A stretch of 64,000 nt of DNA from Limnoperna fortunei. Lineage: Eukaryota; Mollusca; Bivalvia; Mytilida; Modiolidae. Made by a program: the position numbers and the translations under genes. The DNA is taken from positions 39,908,067 through 39,972,066 of the forward strand of contig OX104120.1 in NCBI GenBank assembly GCA_944474755.1, given 5' to 3'. Positions 11,530 to 22,514 of this stretch are shown here, in pieces. The notes below the pieces were generated by a model. That model worked only from the letters and a program-made list of their open reading frames with translations. It was not told the origin of the DNA and searched no databases. Position 1 is the stretch's first letter; each line of letters opens with the position of its first letter.

Positions 11530-11847
11530 ACAAAGGCATTAAACAGAAAAAAACACTTCAAAAGAGTATATGTGTGTTCCGAATATTTCTTAGACGACGC
11601 CCCGGCGCAAATTCCGAGACAGTGTCGCGCAAACGAGGTAGATTACATGATGAAGATGCATGTTCATTCTATGGAAACTAACATAACAAAATATCTCGAA
11701 AAATGTACATCTACTTGCACAGAACACGAACAAGTGTCTAACCGTGAGGACAGCTTGTTAAGAACAAATCCCACACTATCGGCTGAAAAGGGAGCTCAGG
11801 TTAAAACAAAAACGGGAGCATTATCTACACTTGGCAGCACAAACTAA
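11530..11847 (+). CDS. Candidate last exon, unknown protein
   Basis: This frame is open from 11530 after an upstream TAG and ends with TAA at 11845-11847. The best coding-like part starts near 11572 (VCSEYFLDDAPAQIPRQC...) and ends ...GALSTLGSTN. Its GC content is clearly above the flanks, and purine-N-pyrimidine codons such as GAC, GCC, ATT, AAC and AGC are common. The C-terminal part has a Cys pair (CTSTC) and is polar and Lys/Thr-rich, with no membrane segment. I recognise no domain. The exon start is unclear: AG acceptors occur at 11546 and 11564, but the pyrimidine tract is poor. About 260 bp downstream are two AATAAA signals, as expected for a 3' UTR. Upstream exons were not found. It could instead be an open frame in an unrecognised repeat. 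Confidence 0.38.
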   Translation, partial: TKALNRKKHFKRVYVCSEYFLDDAPAQIPRQCRANEVDYMMKMHVHSMETNITKYLEKCTSTCTEHEQVSNREDSLLRTNPTLSAEKGAQVKTKTGALSTLGSTN

Positions 11848-12103
11848 CAGTTACTCGCTCCTGTACACAGGGGTGACAAGAATTTGTTTTTCACATTCAA
11901 TGGATGTAGCTGATTAAATATTTTTAGTTTTGATGCGACTAAGACTGAACTTGTTTTCTATGATTATTTTAACCCTTAGTTTTGGTATTTAGCTAGTAAA
12001 ATCTTCTCTTTGATACATCTGTACTTGCACAAATACTAAATAACTTAGTTTCATGGTTACTGAGTGAAACAATTCACTGTTTGCACTGAATTTTTTTTTA
12101 TGG

Positions 12104-12120
12104 AATAAAAAGCCAATAAA
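12104..12120 (+). terminator. Possible poly(A) signals
   Basis: Two AATAAA hexamers at 12104-12109 and 12115-12120 lie about 260 bp after the stop codon of the candidate last exon ending at 11847. Isolated AATAAA is common in DNA this AT-rich, so the position is the only support. Confidence 0.3.
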
Positions 12121-13836
12121 TGAGTTTACAATGTGTATTCACTCATTTGGTAACTAGTCTGACATGTCTCATTGTGAAATATTGACCTCAGAAAATATAA
12201 TAAATTGTTCTTTATTATATAAGAACAAGGCATGAATCTTATCCAAGTTCTAAAAATAGCTTTAATTTACTGGAATCCCCACGTTTTATTTAAAAAACAT
12301 ACTGTTCCAAGTGTCCAGGCAGGAATAAGCTGTGTCCGTTTAATATTCTCTCGATAAGTACCACTTAACTTCACTATGTTACATCGTATTTCATTAAAAT
12401 TTTGTGTTTTCTTCTATCCAAGCGAACAACAATTTTTATCGGGACGTGAAATTATATTTATATCTATTCACGTCATATTAACATGATTATGGTAAACTTA
12501 TACCTACGAGAAGAAACACTTTATTGTTAAATGTGATTATGAGATTGGTCAGTAGGCATTTACAGTAGTATCCAGTAATATATACAGCTTTTTCATTTTT
12601 CAAGTTATGTACAAGGGTAGGTGGATACTTAAATGATGATCGGGAGAAAGAACAACTACCTTGTTTTTTTACCTAGGAAGAGGGAGGGAACAAAGACAAT
12701 TTAATTTGAAATCTTCAAACAAGAGACAGAAGTAGAGAAAGTTCAACAAAACCAGACCTTTTACCCCCTGGGACCTTCCACTGTGACTTGCGTGAAACTG
12801 ATGTATCAACAGATACCGACTTTTCCAATAGAAAACACCCAAAAAAAACTTGTATTTTAATTCACCAAAATGAGCGAGATATCGTAATACAATACCAGAA
12901 AGAAAATGAATTAAAATCGAATGGACTTTTCTACTACTGGGAATAGTTTTGACAGTAATAAACTTTTAAAATGGAAAAAGCAGTAACCTTAGGGTTTATC
13001 AAGATAAATGGGACAATTATGCAACATATATCACTATATGGCAAACTATATCACTTGAGCTTTGAATATTTGGCAAAAAGGTTTAGAATTTACTTAGCAA
13101 TAATATACTTTCAAAAAAGAACTTACCAGGTAGGGATCCTGTTTCTGTTATTATCAAATATCCGATGTGCGACGTAGAATGGATACTGTCACAATACAAA
13201 TACTGTGTTTCAATTGCACAAAAAGCATCCAAAATAGTATAGATTCTCACAGATCGTGAGAAACTGACATCAAAGGACGGAACAGTATATTTTACAATGT
13301 CAATCCCTTTTGTCAGATATTTAAAGGATCAAAGGGATAGAAACTTTTAAAGTCAAAGGGATAGAAACTTTTAAAGAAATAAAAGATGAATGTCATGTAT
13401 TTCTTACATGTTAAAATGGAGTAAATGTTTCAAAGAAATTATATTTTAAGTAGATTAATAGGTAATCTTAAAAATAAGTTTTTCCCATAACCTATTACTG
13501 TAAAGAAAATTGTGGAGATAATATCATAGTCTTTAAAACAGATTCTTAAATCATTAGTATGGTTATTTTTGTTTTTAAAGAAATTTTGTTACTTCCCGAT
13601 TTTTTTAATGGCGTGGACATATATAGGTGTAATAATTGCTAATAAATAAATATGTAAGTATAAATGTTCACCATACATTAATAAAAATAACATGTAGGTA
13701 AACTTCTTTTAATAACAGAAAATATATTTGCTTTCACAAAGGGTTGGAAACATCGTAACACCTTCATAGCATACAATACATATAATTATTGCATATCAGT
13801 AATAAATTAAAAATAATGTGTTAGAATGCCAACACA
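12121..13836. other. No gene seen
   Basis: AT-rich unique-looking DNA. I found a short direct repeat of AAAGGGATAGAAACTTTTAA (13330-13375) and no convincing exon. Confidence 0.5.
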
Positions 13837-14442
13837 GAAGTCGCCCAAAATCCCAATGGATAGTATTGCATTCCAGTCAGGACTTTAAAATGTACCTACA
13901 CATAAAATTTCATTAAGATTTCATTAAGATCGGACAACGTTGAAAACTTGACACGTTTTTGGCGGCAATTTTTAAACCCACGGTCGAAAAAATTGCGAAC
14001 ATGGAGTTCAATTTGGGGAACTTAAATCTACCTTCATACCAAATTTTTTTGAAATCCGATCACGTTAAATTTCAACAAATTGGATAACGCTGAAAATTAT
14101 ACACGTTTTTTGCCCCCATTTTGAAACACTATGTCGCAAAAAAATTTCAAAGGTAGCGTTTCACTCGAAATACGAAAATATACCTCCATACCAAGTTTCG
14201 TTGAAATCGGAGCACTGGAAGTTTTTTTGCCAATTTTGGGTATGTGTCGTCAAGTGGCGGCCATTTTAAAATTGACTGTTGACTGCACCCCTCCATATGT
14301 CGATCCACAACTACACCAAGTTTCATTTGATTCTATTAAGGCGTCCCTGAGTATTGTGTCGGAAAATTTCACGGTCTAGAAAAGTGGAAACCGGAATATG
14401 TGCAAAACAATAATTCGCCCAAACTTCGTTTTGGGCGACTTC
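13837..14442. mobile_element. 606-bp non-autonomous element with GAAGTCGCCCAAAA ends
   Basis: The left end starts GAAGTCGCCCAAAAT and the right end finishes TTTTGGGCGACTTC, its inverted repeat. The right end also folds on itself (CGCCCAAA..TTTGGGCG, 14416-14437). Inside are three degenerate repeats containing ACCAA..TTT..TTGAAATC. The open frame at 14131-14379 is a by-product of these repeats. I could not find a convincing target duplication. Confidence 0.7.
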
Positions 14443-14519
14443 ATTAGTACATTTAATTGTTTAACCACCAATCAGCAAGCATAAAGAAATCCAAGATGTA
14501 AAAGCTAGCGGTCAGATTT

Positions 14520-14592
14520 GCTGGTATCCGTCCGACCAAGGGCATTAAGTTGTCGGTGTATGAGGTAAAAAACTCCTCAATCAATCAATTTT
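14520..14592 (+). mobile_element. SINE tail fragment
   Basis: GGGCATTAAGTTGTCGGTGT, then GAGGTAAAAAACTCC and a (TCAA)n tail at 14578-14590, resemble the end of a truncated SINE. This is a short match made by recall. Confidence 0.4.
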
Positions 14593-14846
14593 CATATATA
14601 GACATTTCAAATCAGAAAATCACCACTATAGCTATGTTATAAATTTTAGAGTTCTTACCATTCCTTTTTCTATTTTTTTTCAATAAAATGGTTAGTAAAA
14701 ATTCAAAAAACACACTACACAAAAAATACTATATGAAGAAAAACAGTCCTTTTATCCATAAAAAAGGATTAATTGAAAACAATTACATGCGCAAATTTAT
14801 CAATGGATTGCTTTTAATGCAATAAACAGAAAAGTTGATGTTACTA

Positions 14847-14990
14847 ATGGAAATATCACAAAATTTGGACAGCCCTTGGGTCATGACATGGACAAGAAAC
14901 TGATATGACCCTGGCCATTGGATCGTGCAATATCAGTTTCTTGGTTGATATCACGACCCCAGAGCAGTCAAACTTTTGTGATATTGCCAT
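14847..14990. mobile_element. 144-bp foldback MITE
   Basis: The inverted arms start ATGGAAATATCACAAAA and end TTTTGTGATATTGCCAT. Each arm is about 58 nt and includes AAGAAACTGATAT / ATATCAGTTTCTT. Identity is roughly 75-80% and the spacer is about 24 nt. It has no coding capacity. Confidence 0.82.
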
Positions 14991-15560
14991 CAGCATCATG
15001 AACTATTCTGTAAATATAAGTTCTATCGTTCTACGACTAATAGGCTTTCCACTTAATTAAATTGAAGTTAACACTATCTGCATCAAATTTGTTTGAAATT
15101 CGACCTTAAACGACATTGGTACTTGGACATTAAAAATTTACATATTTTCAATATACAAATTAAAATAGGAAAGGTCAAACTAATGAACATTATGATGCTT
15201 ATCTTCGATATATTCAAGCTGAAACTATATCCCAATATAAACAAGTAAAGAAAACAATTCAGAATAATTTAAAATGAAAACGATCATAAAATACGACTTG
15301 TGCATAAAATATAGCATTGTTGATATGAAAATTATTATGATGAAGGTCTGAAGGTAAATTTCCAATATATTAGAATGAAGTGACCCACTTGATTTGTAAA
15401 TAAACTCACGAAAGTTAAACTCAAATTATATACACTGTAAAACAGATATTTTCAAAAACTCAAATGATTCGAATTATTTGGCAAACAAATGTGTTACATC
15501 TAAAACTTTATTTTAACTTAAAAAAGAATTACAAACTTTAGACCAGACACAAGCTCAGCG
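14991..15560. other. No gene seen
   Basis: AT-rich DNA with no detectable repeat or exon signals. Confidence 0.5.
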
Positions 15561-15928
15561 CGATTAACATCAGCTCGCTCTCCCGTACTCAAAGACATAA
15601 GCTCTCTCTTCCTAACTCAAGGACATCAGCTCGCTCTCCCCAACTCAAAGACATCAGCTCTCTCTTCCTAACTCAAGGACATCAGCTCGCTCTCCTCATC
15701 TCATGAACATCAGCTCGCTCTCCCCAACTCAAGGACATCAGCTCGCTCTCCAACTCATGGACATCAACTCGCTCTCACTAACTCAAGGACATCAGCTCGC
15801 TCTCCCCAACTTAAGTACAACAGCTCGCTCTTCCTACCTCAAGGACATCAGCTCGCTCTCCCCAACTCAAGGACATTAGCTCGCTCTCCCCAACTCAAGG
15901 ACATCAGCTCGCTCTCCCAAACTCAAAG
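15561..15928 (+). repeat. 28-bp minisatellite (~13 copies)
   Basis: The tandem unit is AAGGACATCAGCTCGCTCTC followed by CCCAACTC, with variants CTCTCTCTTCCTAACTC and CTCTCCTCATCTC. It is far more GC-rich than its surroundings. A 28-bp period shifts the reading frame each repeat, so it is not a coding repeat. Confidence 0.95.
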
Positions 15929-16171
15929 AGAAATGCTCAATAATGAGCTACTTTTGATGAATGAAACAGGGCAGAACCGGAAAAGAATAAGAAACGAACG
16001 TCGAATGAGGAAATTATTACTGAAAAAAGGAAGAACAAAAGTATTGTATACAAATTCAAATTGACATAATGTTCTTTGAAAAGAAGGAAGATAAAATATA
16101 ACTAACATGAAATTAAAATTTTAAAATTTACAAATAATAAAAAGTAATATACAGAAACAAATTTCTCACAG

Positions 16172-16232
16172 GAAAGTCACAACTTTGTTAACAATCATGA
16201 ATTAAGCGACACAGGACTAGTCCAAGCTGAAG
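16172..16232 (+). CDS. Candidate 61-nt internal exon
   Basis: A good acceptor (ATTTCTCACAG) precedes the segment and a strong donor (GTAAGC) follows it. In between, one frame is open and encodes ESHNFVNNHELSDTGLVQAE plus one base (phase 0 to 1). The frame is rich in purine-N-pyrimidine codons (AGT, AAC, GTT, AAC, AAT, AGC, GAC, GTC, GCT), which is the strongest coding signal on the plus strand in this part. The other two frames contain stops. I do not recognise the peptide and found no partner exon nearby. The AT-rich background makes chance splice sites possible. Confidence 0.4.
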
Positions 16233-16363
16233 GTAAGCTTAACTTAATATTTTACTTAGCGCACAAACTCACACAATCCATGCATGGAAACAGGAGGTTG
16301 GCATGCAATAAAACTTGGGTTAATCTATCATTTCTTTTAAATGCCTTTACCTAGTCAGGACCA

Positions 16364-16483
16364 TTGCTGTAGTTGCACTTTTTATTTTATTGCGGTTTCT
16401 TGGACTTAGATTTGTGGATTTTCATGCTATAGTTGCACTGTGTATTTGGTTGCGTTTTCTTGGACTTTGATTTGTTGATTTTC
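16364..16483 (+). repeat. Two-copy 60-bp direct repeat
   Basis: TGCTGTAGTTGCACT and TGCTATAGTTGCACT start two adjacent units, 60 bp apart. They share TTTCTTGGACTT.GATTTGT.GATTTTC. Confidence 0.8.
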
Positions 16484-16608
16484 TTTTTTGACAGTTTCCT
16501 TGGTGTTCAGTTTATCTTGCGATAACAATGTTAAGCACCGGATGATGACATAATGTAGCAACTCAGTATCTTCATTCAGTTTACGACTGGCTGGTATACA
16601 CGTCTGTT

Positions 16609-17914
16609 GTCCGACAGCCCAATAGTCCGACAGCCCAATGGTTCGACAACACGATAGTCTGACAACCCATTAGTCCGACAACCCAATAGTCCGACAGCCC
16701 AACAGTCCGACAACCCACAATAGTCTAACAAATTATCACATATTAGGTCGGACCGAAATCGATAATTAAAAATATATATATATAATTTGTATGCTCCACC
16801 TACTTACCGGAATACAAGTATAGCGTTTGGGTCTGTTTATCCGTCCGTACGTTTATTTCATATTTAATTTACGTTCAGGTTTAGCGGGTGTGTAAGTTGG
16901 TATTGTACGCCCTGAATAACGTTAAAAAAAATTAATAAAGAAGGAATGTGTTTATTGGACACGGATGCCCCCGTTGGCCCCAAACAGGAAGTAGAAGTCC
17001 GTCAGGTCTGAAAGTCGCTTAGGACGTACATTTCGTCATACTGAACCATCCCAAGTTTTAAGTCATTCTCATGTACGATTATTACGCGCTGAGAAAAGCT
17101 TGACGGAAATTTGTACGGACGGACGGACGGACATGAGTGAAACTAAATGTCGTCGCGTGGGCATAAAAATCTGTCCAAGTCAAGAACAGCTGGATTTCGT
17201 TAAACAGGAAGTAGGCCTGAAATTTAATCCCACGGTATAGGAATCCACGCTGATGCTGCATTCCAAATATCAAGAGGCCTTGATAGTTGTTGCTGAGGAT
17301 ACTGCTTCGAAAATATTTTCCGCGATCGCCGGCCCGACATTGACAATCCAGAAATTCGGACAATGAACATGGAATGATGAGAAATATGAGGATGGAATAG
17401 AAAACAAAGGAACAGTAATTTTAAAGAGAACGAAGATCAACCTGTTAGGCCAACTAGGGTACACTCCTTAATTGTTTCGTGGTCTGTTTCACCGCCATCA
17501 GATGCTAATGCTCCATAGTCGACCTCTTACAATAAGCGGGACTCTGCTGCGGACCACTAGGAACACACACGAAGAACAGAATTAATGAAATCTTAACGAA
17601 ACTGTATACATATATGCACCAACCTATGAACTAACATCATTTGCACATTTATAAACAGCCCTAATTACACACATTCCCTGTAACATATACATGTAATATA
17701 ACCAAAACATAGCTAGTATTCCTAATATTAAGCAATTCCCACCAAGCAACCAACTTAGTTAGGTGTGCATTTATAGAACGTTTATTGTTCTTTGGATTGT
17801 GTCTGAAGGTTTATAGTATTGCATATACACGCATTGTCGGACTATTGGGCTGTCGGACCAATGGGCTGTGTGTCGGACTATTAGGCTGTCGGACTATTGG
17901 TTGTCGGACTACCG
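16609..17914. mobile_element. Foldback-type element with 16-bp tandem repeats as inverted ends
   Basis: The left end (16609-16731) has about 7.5 copies of GTCCGACAGCCCAATA. The right end (17834-17914) has about 5 copies of its reverse complement (TATTGGGCTGTCGGAC). The 1.1-kb interior has a GGAC(GGAC)n patch near 17122 and no transposase. Inverted ends made of short tandem repeats are the hallmark of foldback (FB/TU-like) elements. I could not define a target duplication. Confidence 0.75.
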
Positions 17915-18299
17915 GGATGTCACCGATGACACACTAGTACACTCTAGTACACTGATATGCAGGTATAAACCATTCTTAAGGGAAATGCAAAATGTCTTCT
18001 ATGTAGTCTACACGTAAAATTATATTTTTAATGGTTGGTATCTGCCTTTTAATTTTTTTTATTTAACCTATATATTTCTTTTGAATTAAAAGTTTTCATA
18101 ATTTCAGCTAATATTGAAATGAAATGTGAAATTTTTGTACATGAGACAACAAACCAACAAAACAGTAAACTTATGAAAAGAAACATTGAACTTAATTCAT
18201 TTAAATACTAGTATATGCATAAACTATCTATTAATAATAATATAACAATGTACCCTTTAAATTACGTCGATTTGAAAAATATCGACTTGAAAACATATC
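17915..18299. other. No gene seen
   Basis: A small CACTAGTACACTCTAGTACA repeat lies at 17931-17950, then AT-rich DNA up to the LINE relic. Confidence 0.5.
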
Positions 18300-18665
18300 G
18301 ACCGACAACTAAGACGTGTGTGTAGTATCTGCCCCAGTCTAGATCCGGAATAATTATATTTTCGACTGACAATACTACGTGACTCACGCTTATTTTTAAA
18401 AGCACCAAGCGAGCGAGAGTTGCTGGCATCTAGTGGTAAGTTGTTCCAAATACTAATAGTAGAGCGAAGACAATATTCAGAATATATCATTGTTCGCGTG
18501 CGAACGTTCCCAATACATATATGACGAGTAAAATGGTTGTTTTTTATCGCCAACTAAACTTGGAATAAGGCATAGAAAGTAAGGAGCCTTTTTGTTAATT
18601 ATCTTGTATAACAGTATGAGTCTGTGTTCTCCCTCCTTGCAGAAACTGTTTCTCACGCTGTTTCT
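18300..18665 (-). pseudogene. LINE ORF2 C-terminal fragment (copy 1)
   Basis: Read on the minus strand from about 18660 it gives RLILLYKIINKKAPYFL and then, after a frame change near 18550, a stretch with WNNLPLDASNSRSLGAFKNK and finally KYNYSGSRLGQILHTRL. This order (short helix with LYKI, WN.LP.....S...FK, then G..RQ.LH.RLR) is the usual C-terminal part of non-LTR retrotransposon ORF2 proteins, after the polymerase domain. The frame is broken and the zinc-knuckle end is lost. The last segment closely matches the copy at 58156-58476 (KYYYVGTRQGQILHARL), so both come from one family. Clade is not certain. Confidence 0.78.
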
Positions 18666-18994
18666 TAATAAAGTTTATCTAGAGACGTTATTTTTCAAAT
18701 TTTAAGATTATATTAATTTTTCAACTGCCTTCAAAACTCATTTTACTGTGCATATGGTCCCCACAGATTTTTTTCGAACACAGTCTTGGACTAATCTTAG
18801 GAAAAACATCGTAATTCAAAAAGTAACTTTTGGTTCTCCAAAATCTAATCCGGATTGAAAAATCCCATAGGTTGAGAAAACAAATGTTTTCGAGTTCATG
18901 ACAACAATAACTGTCAAAAGATATAAAACTTCAGGCTATTAAATCCCACTTCTGGTTAACATACTGTATATTTCCGTGCTCGTATTAACATTCA
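18666..18994. other. No gene seen
   Basis: AT-rich DNA joining the LINE fragment to the second satellite array. Confidence 0.5.
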
Positions 18995-21621
18995 AATGCC
19001 GAAGAGGAAACTGAATAACGAAAAGGAAAATGAATGTCGAAAAGAAAATTGGTTCATTTTCTTATTCAAATAACGAATAGGAAACTGAATAACGAAAAGG
19101 AAAATGAATGTCGAAAAGGAAAATAGTTCATTTTCCTATTCAGATAGCGAAAAGGAAGCTGAATACCGAAAAGGAAAATGAATGTCGAAAAGGAAAATGG
19201 TTCATTTTCTTATTCGGATAACGAAAAGGAAACTGAAATACGAAAAGGAAAATGAATGTCGAAAAGGAAAATGGTTCATTTTCCTATTCGAATAACGAAT
19301 AGGAAACTGAATAACGAAAAGGAAAATGAATGTCGAAAAGGAAAATGGTTCATTTTCCTATTCGAAAAGCGAAAAGGAAACTGAATAACGAAAAGGAAAA
19401 TGAATGTCAAAAAGGAAAATGGTTCATTTTCCTATTCGAAAAGCGAAAAGGAAACTGAATAACGAAAAGGAAAATGAATGTCGAAAAGGAAAATGGTTCA
19501 TTTTCCTATTCTGATAGCGAATAGGAATCTGAATAACGAAAAAGAAAATGAATGTCGAAAAGGAAAATGGTTCATTTTCCTATTCGGATAACGAATAGGG
19601 AACTGAATAACGAAAAGGAAAATGAATGTCGAAAAGGAAAATGGTTCATTTTCCTATTCGAAAAATGAAAAGGAAACTGAATAACGAAAAGGAAAATGAA
19701 TGTCGAAAAGGAAAATGGTTCATTTTCCTATTCGGATAACGAATAGGAAACTGAATACCGAAAAGGAAAATGAATGTCGAAAAGGAAAATGGTTCATTTT
19801 CCTATTCGAAAAGCAAAAAAGAAACTGAATACCGAAAAGGAAAATGAATGTCGAAAAGGAAAATGGTTCATTTTCCTATTCGAATAACGAATAGGAAACT
19901 GAATAACGAAAAGGAAAATGAATGTCGAAAAGGAAAATGGTTCATTTTCCTATTCGGATGACGAATAGGAAACTGAATAACGAAAAGGAAAATGAATGTC
20001 AAAAAGGAAAATGGTTCATTTTCCTATTCGGATGACGAATAGGAAACTGAATAACGAAAAGGAAAATGAATGTCGAAAAGGAAAATGGTTCATTTTCCTA
20101 TTTGAAAAGCGAATAGGAAACTGAATAACGAAAAGGAAAATGAATGTCGAAAAGGAAAATGGTTCATTTTCCTATTCGAAAAGCGAAAAGGAAACTGAAA
20201 AACGAAAAGGAAAATGAATGTCAAAAAGGAAAATGGTTCATTTTCCTATTCGAAAAGCGAAAAGGAAACTGAATAACGAAAAGGAAAATGAATGTCGAAT
20301 GGTTCATTTTCCTATTCCGATAGCGAATAGAAATCTTAATAACGAAAAAAAAAATGAATGTCGAAAAGGAAAAGGGTTCATTTTCCTATTCGGATAACGA
20401 ATAGGGAACTGAATAACGAAAAGGAAAATGAATGTCGAAAAGGAAAATGGTTCATTTTCCTATTCGAAAAATGAAAAGGAAACTGAATAACGAAAAGGAA
20501 AATGAATGTCGAAAAGGAAAATGGTTCATTTTCCTATTCGGATAACGAATAGGAATCTGAATAACGAAAAGGAAAATGAGTCGAAAAGGAAAATGGTTGA
20601 TTTTCTTATTCGGATAACGAAAAGGAAACTGAATAACGAAAAGGAAACTGAATGTCGAAAAGGAAAATGGTTCATTTTCCTATTCGGATAACGAATAGGA
20701 AACTGAATAACGAAAAGGAAAATGAATGTCGAAAAGGAAAATGGTTCATTTTCCTATTCGAAAAGCGAAAAAGAAACTGAATAACGAAAAGGAAAATGAA
20801 TGTCGAAAAGGAAAATGGTTCATTTTCCTATTCGGATAACGAATAGGAAACTGAATAACGAAACGGAAAATGAATGTCAAAAAGGAAAATGGTTCATTTT
20901 CCTATTCGGATAACGAATATGAAACTGAATAACGAAAAGGAAAATGAATGTCGAAAAGGAAAATGGTTCATTTTCCTATTCGGATAACAAATAGGAAACT
21001 GAATAACGAAAAGGAAAATGAATGTCGAAAAGGAAAATGGTTCATTTTCCTATTCGGATAACGAATAGGAAACTGAATAACGAAAAGGAAAATGAATATC
21101 GAAAAGGAAAATGGTTCATTTTCCTATTCGAAGAGCGAAAAGGAAACTGAATAACGAAAAGGAAAATGAATAACGAAAGGGAAACTGGTTGATTTTCCTA
21201 TTCGGATAACGAAAAGGAAACTGAATAACGAAAAGGAAAATGAATGTCGAAAAGGAAAATGGTTCATTTTCCTATTCGATGAGCGAAAAGGAAACTGAAT
21301 AACGAAAAGGAAAATGAATGTCGAAAAGGAAAATGGTTCATTTTCCTATTCGATGAGCGAAAAGGAAACTGAATAACGAAAAGGAAAATGAATAACGAAA
21401 AGGAAAATGAATGTCGAAAAGGAAAATGGTTCATTTTCCTATTCGGATAACGAATAGGAAACTGAATAACGAAAAGGAAAATGAATAACGAAAAGGAAAA
21501 TGAATGTCGAAAAGGAAAACGGTTCATTTTCCCATTCAAATAACAAAAAAGAAAGTTGATGACTAAAAGAAAAAAAAACATTTCGAATATCGAAAAGGAA
21601 AAACGAAAAGGAAAACAACTT
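18995..21621 (-). repeat. 74-bp satellite array 2 (inverted relative to array 1)
   Basis: About 35 copies of the same 74-bp unit as 1-4205, but as its reverse complement (GAATAACGAAAAGGAAAATG). The edges are degenerate (18995-19010 and 21535-21621). A block duplication with offset 806 bp is visible: GAATAGGGAACTG at 19592/20398 and GAAAAATGAAAAGG at 19660/20466. Some late units carry extra 19-bp subrepeats (GAATAACGAAAAGGAAAAT repeated near 21161, 21388 and 21482). Open frames here are artefacts. Confidence 0.96.
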
Positions 21622-21665
21622 GAGTTACGTGTAACATTTTGCAACATATAACAGACCCTACTTAC

Positions 21666-21740
21666 TTCCAAAGCATTAAAATTTTGTTCAAAGGCATTGA
21701 AGTCAAAGATGTTGCGAGCAATTTTTCTGGGGTCATCCAT
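21666..21740 (-). CDS. Candidate first coding exon, 25 codons
   Basis: On the minus strand an ATG at 21740 opens MDDPRKIARNIFDFNAFEQN plus five residues and runs straight into the strong donor GTAAGT (exon end 21666, phase 0). The codons are of the purine-N-pyrimidine type (GAT GAC ATT GCT AAC ATC GAC AAT GCC). An in-frame TGA lies just upstream, so ATG would be a true start. If real, the following intron contains the whole 2.6-kb satellite array. A competing reading uses the acceptor TTTAACACAG at about 21767 and another frame (NTAYEELTLWMTPEK...) to the same donor. I recognise neither product. Confidence 0.35.
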
Positions 21741-22040
21741 AACGTCAATTCTTCATACGCAGTATTTGCTGTGTTAAACACCATCCAGCAATGAAGGTCA
21801 CCCATTCGGTTGAAAAATAAAATAGCTACCTAAAAGAAATCATTGCAGATTCTTAATGGTAACAATTTTAAAACCATATAATCATTTTAAAGGAAACTAT
21901 TCTTTTCTTATCACTACAAAAAGTTGCATGTACTTCAAAATAGCATCCGTATACTTTATTACTGTTACCCTGAATTTTACTTTCATGTATTCAACATCTA
22001 ACAGTTCTCACGCCCCAAGACTCATATATAAAATACTCAC

Positions 22041-22095
22041 CATGGCAATTTTGTCTATTTACATGAACGTAGTATCTTCTGCGTGGATTACTCAT
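22041..22095 (-). CDS. Candidate short exon, MSNPRRRYYVHVNRQNCH
   Basis: An ATG at 22095 (minus) opens 18 codons plus one base and ends at a strong donor GTGAGT (exon end 22041, phase 1). The segment is basic (PRRRYY). The preceding TTTCACAATTATCTATATGAG could instead be an acceptor, making this an internal exon. The phase fits the alternative frame of the next exon at 21666-21767, but the fit may be chance. No domain is recognised. Confidence 0.2.
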
Positions 22096-22514
22096 ATAGA
22101 TAATTGTGAAAGTATAAAACACATAACATCAATAAAATTCAAATGTAGTATTAAACATTAATTTTCAATTACTTGAAAATAACAACATAATTGCTTGAGA
22201 GGCCGGTGTAACGCGCGTACTGCTACTGAAGTTGCATTAAAAACAAGAATAATAACCAACAATAAACGTATGTGAGAAATCATGAAAGGATATCGTTGCT
22301 GCCATAATTTGCTTCATTAACACTTATAGATTTTTATTAAAGGCGGGAACAAAACAAACAAACAAAACCAATCGACTGAAGACTGTATATACCACTAAAA
22401 AAGTCTAAAGAGTTATGTTAGCTGGAGGTTATACTGTGCCTGTTTAAAAATTTTCCCACAGGGTACTTCTTGTGCACGAAGCATAGCATGCTCCAAACAG
22501 ACTCAAACTATTTT

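Noticed and set aside
14131..14379. 82-codon frame inside the 606-bp element
   Set aside because: It follows degenerate internal repeats (ACCAAGTTTC..TTGAAATC) and has no domain or splice context.
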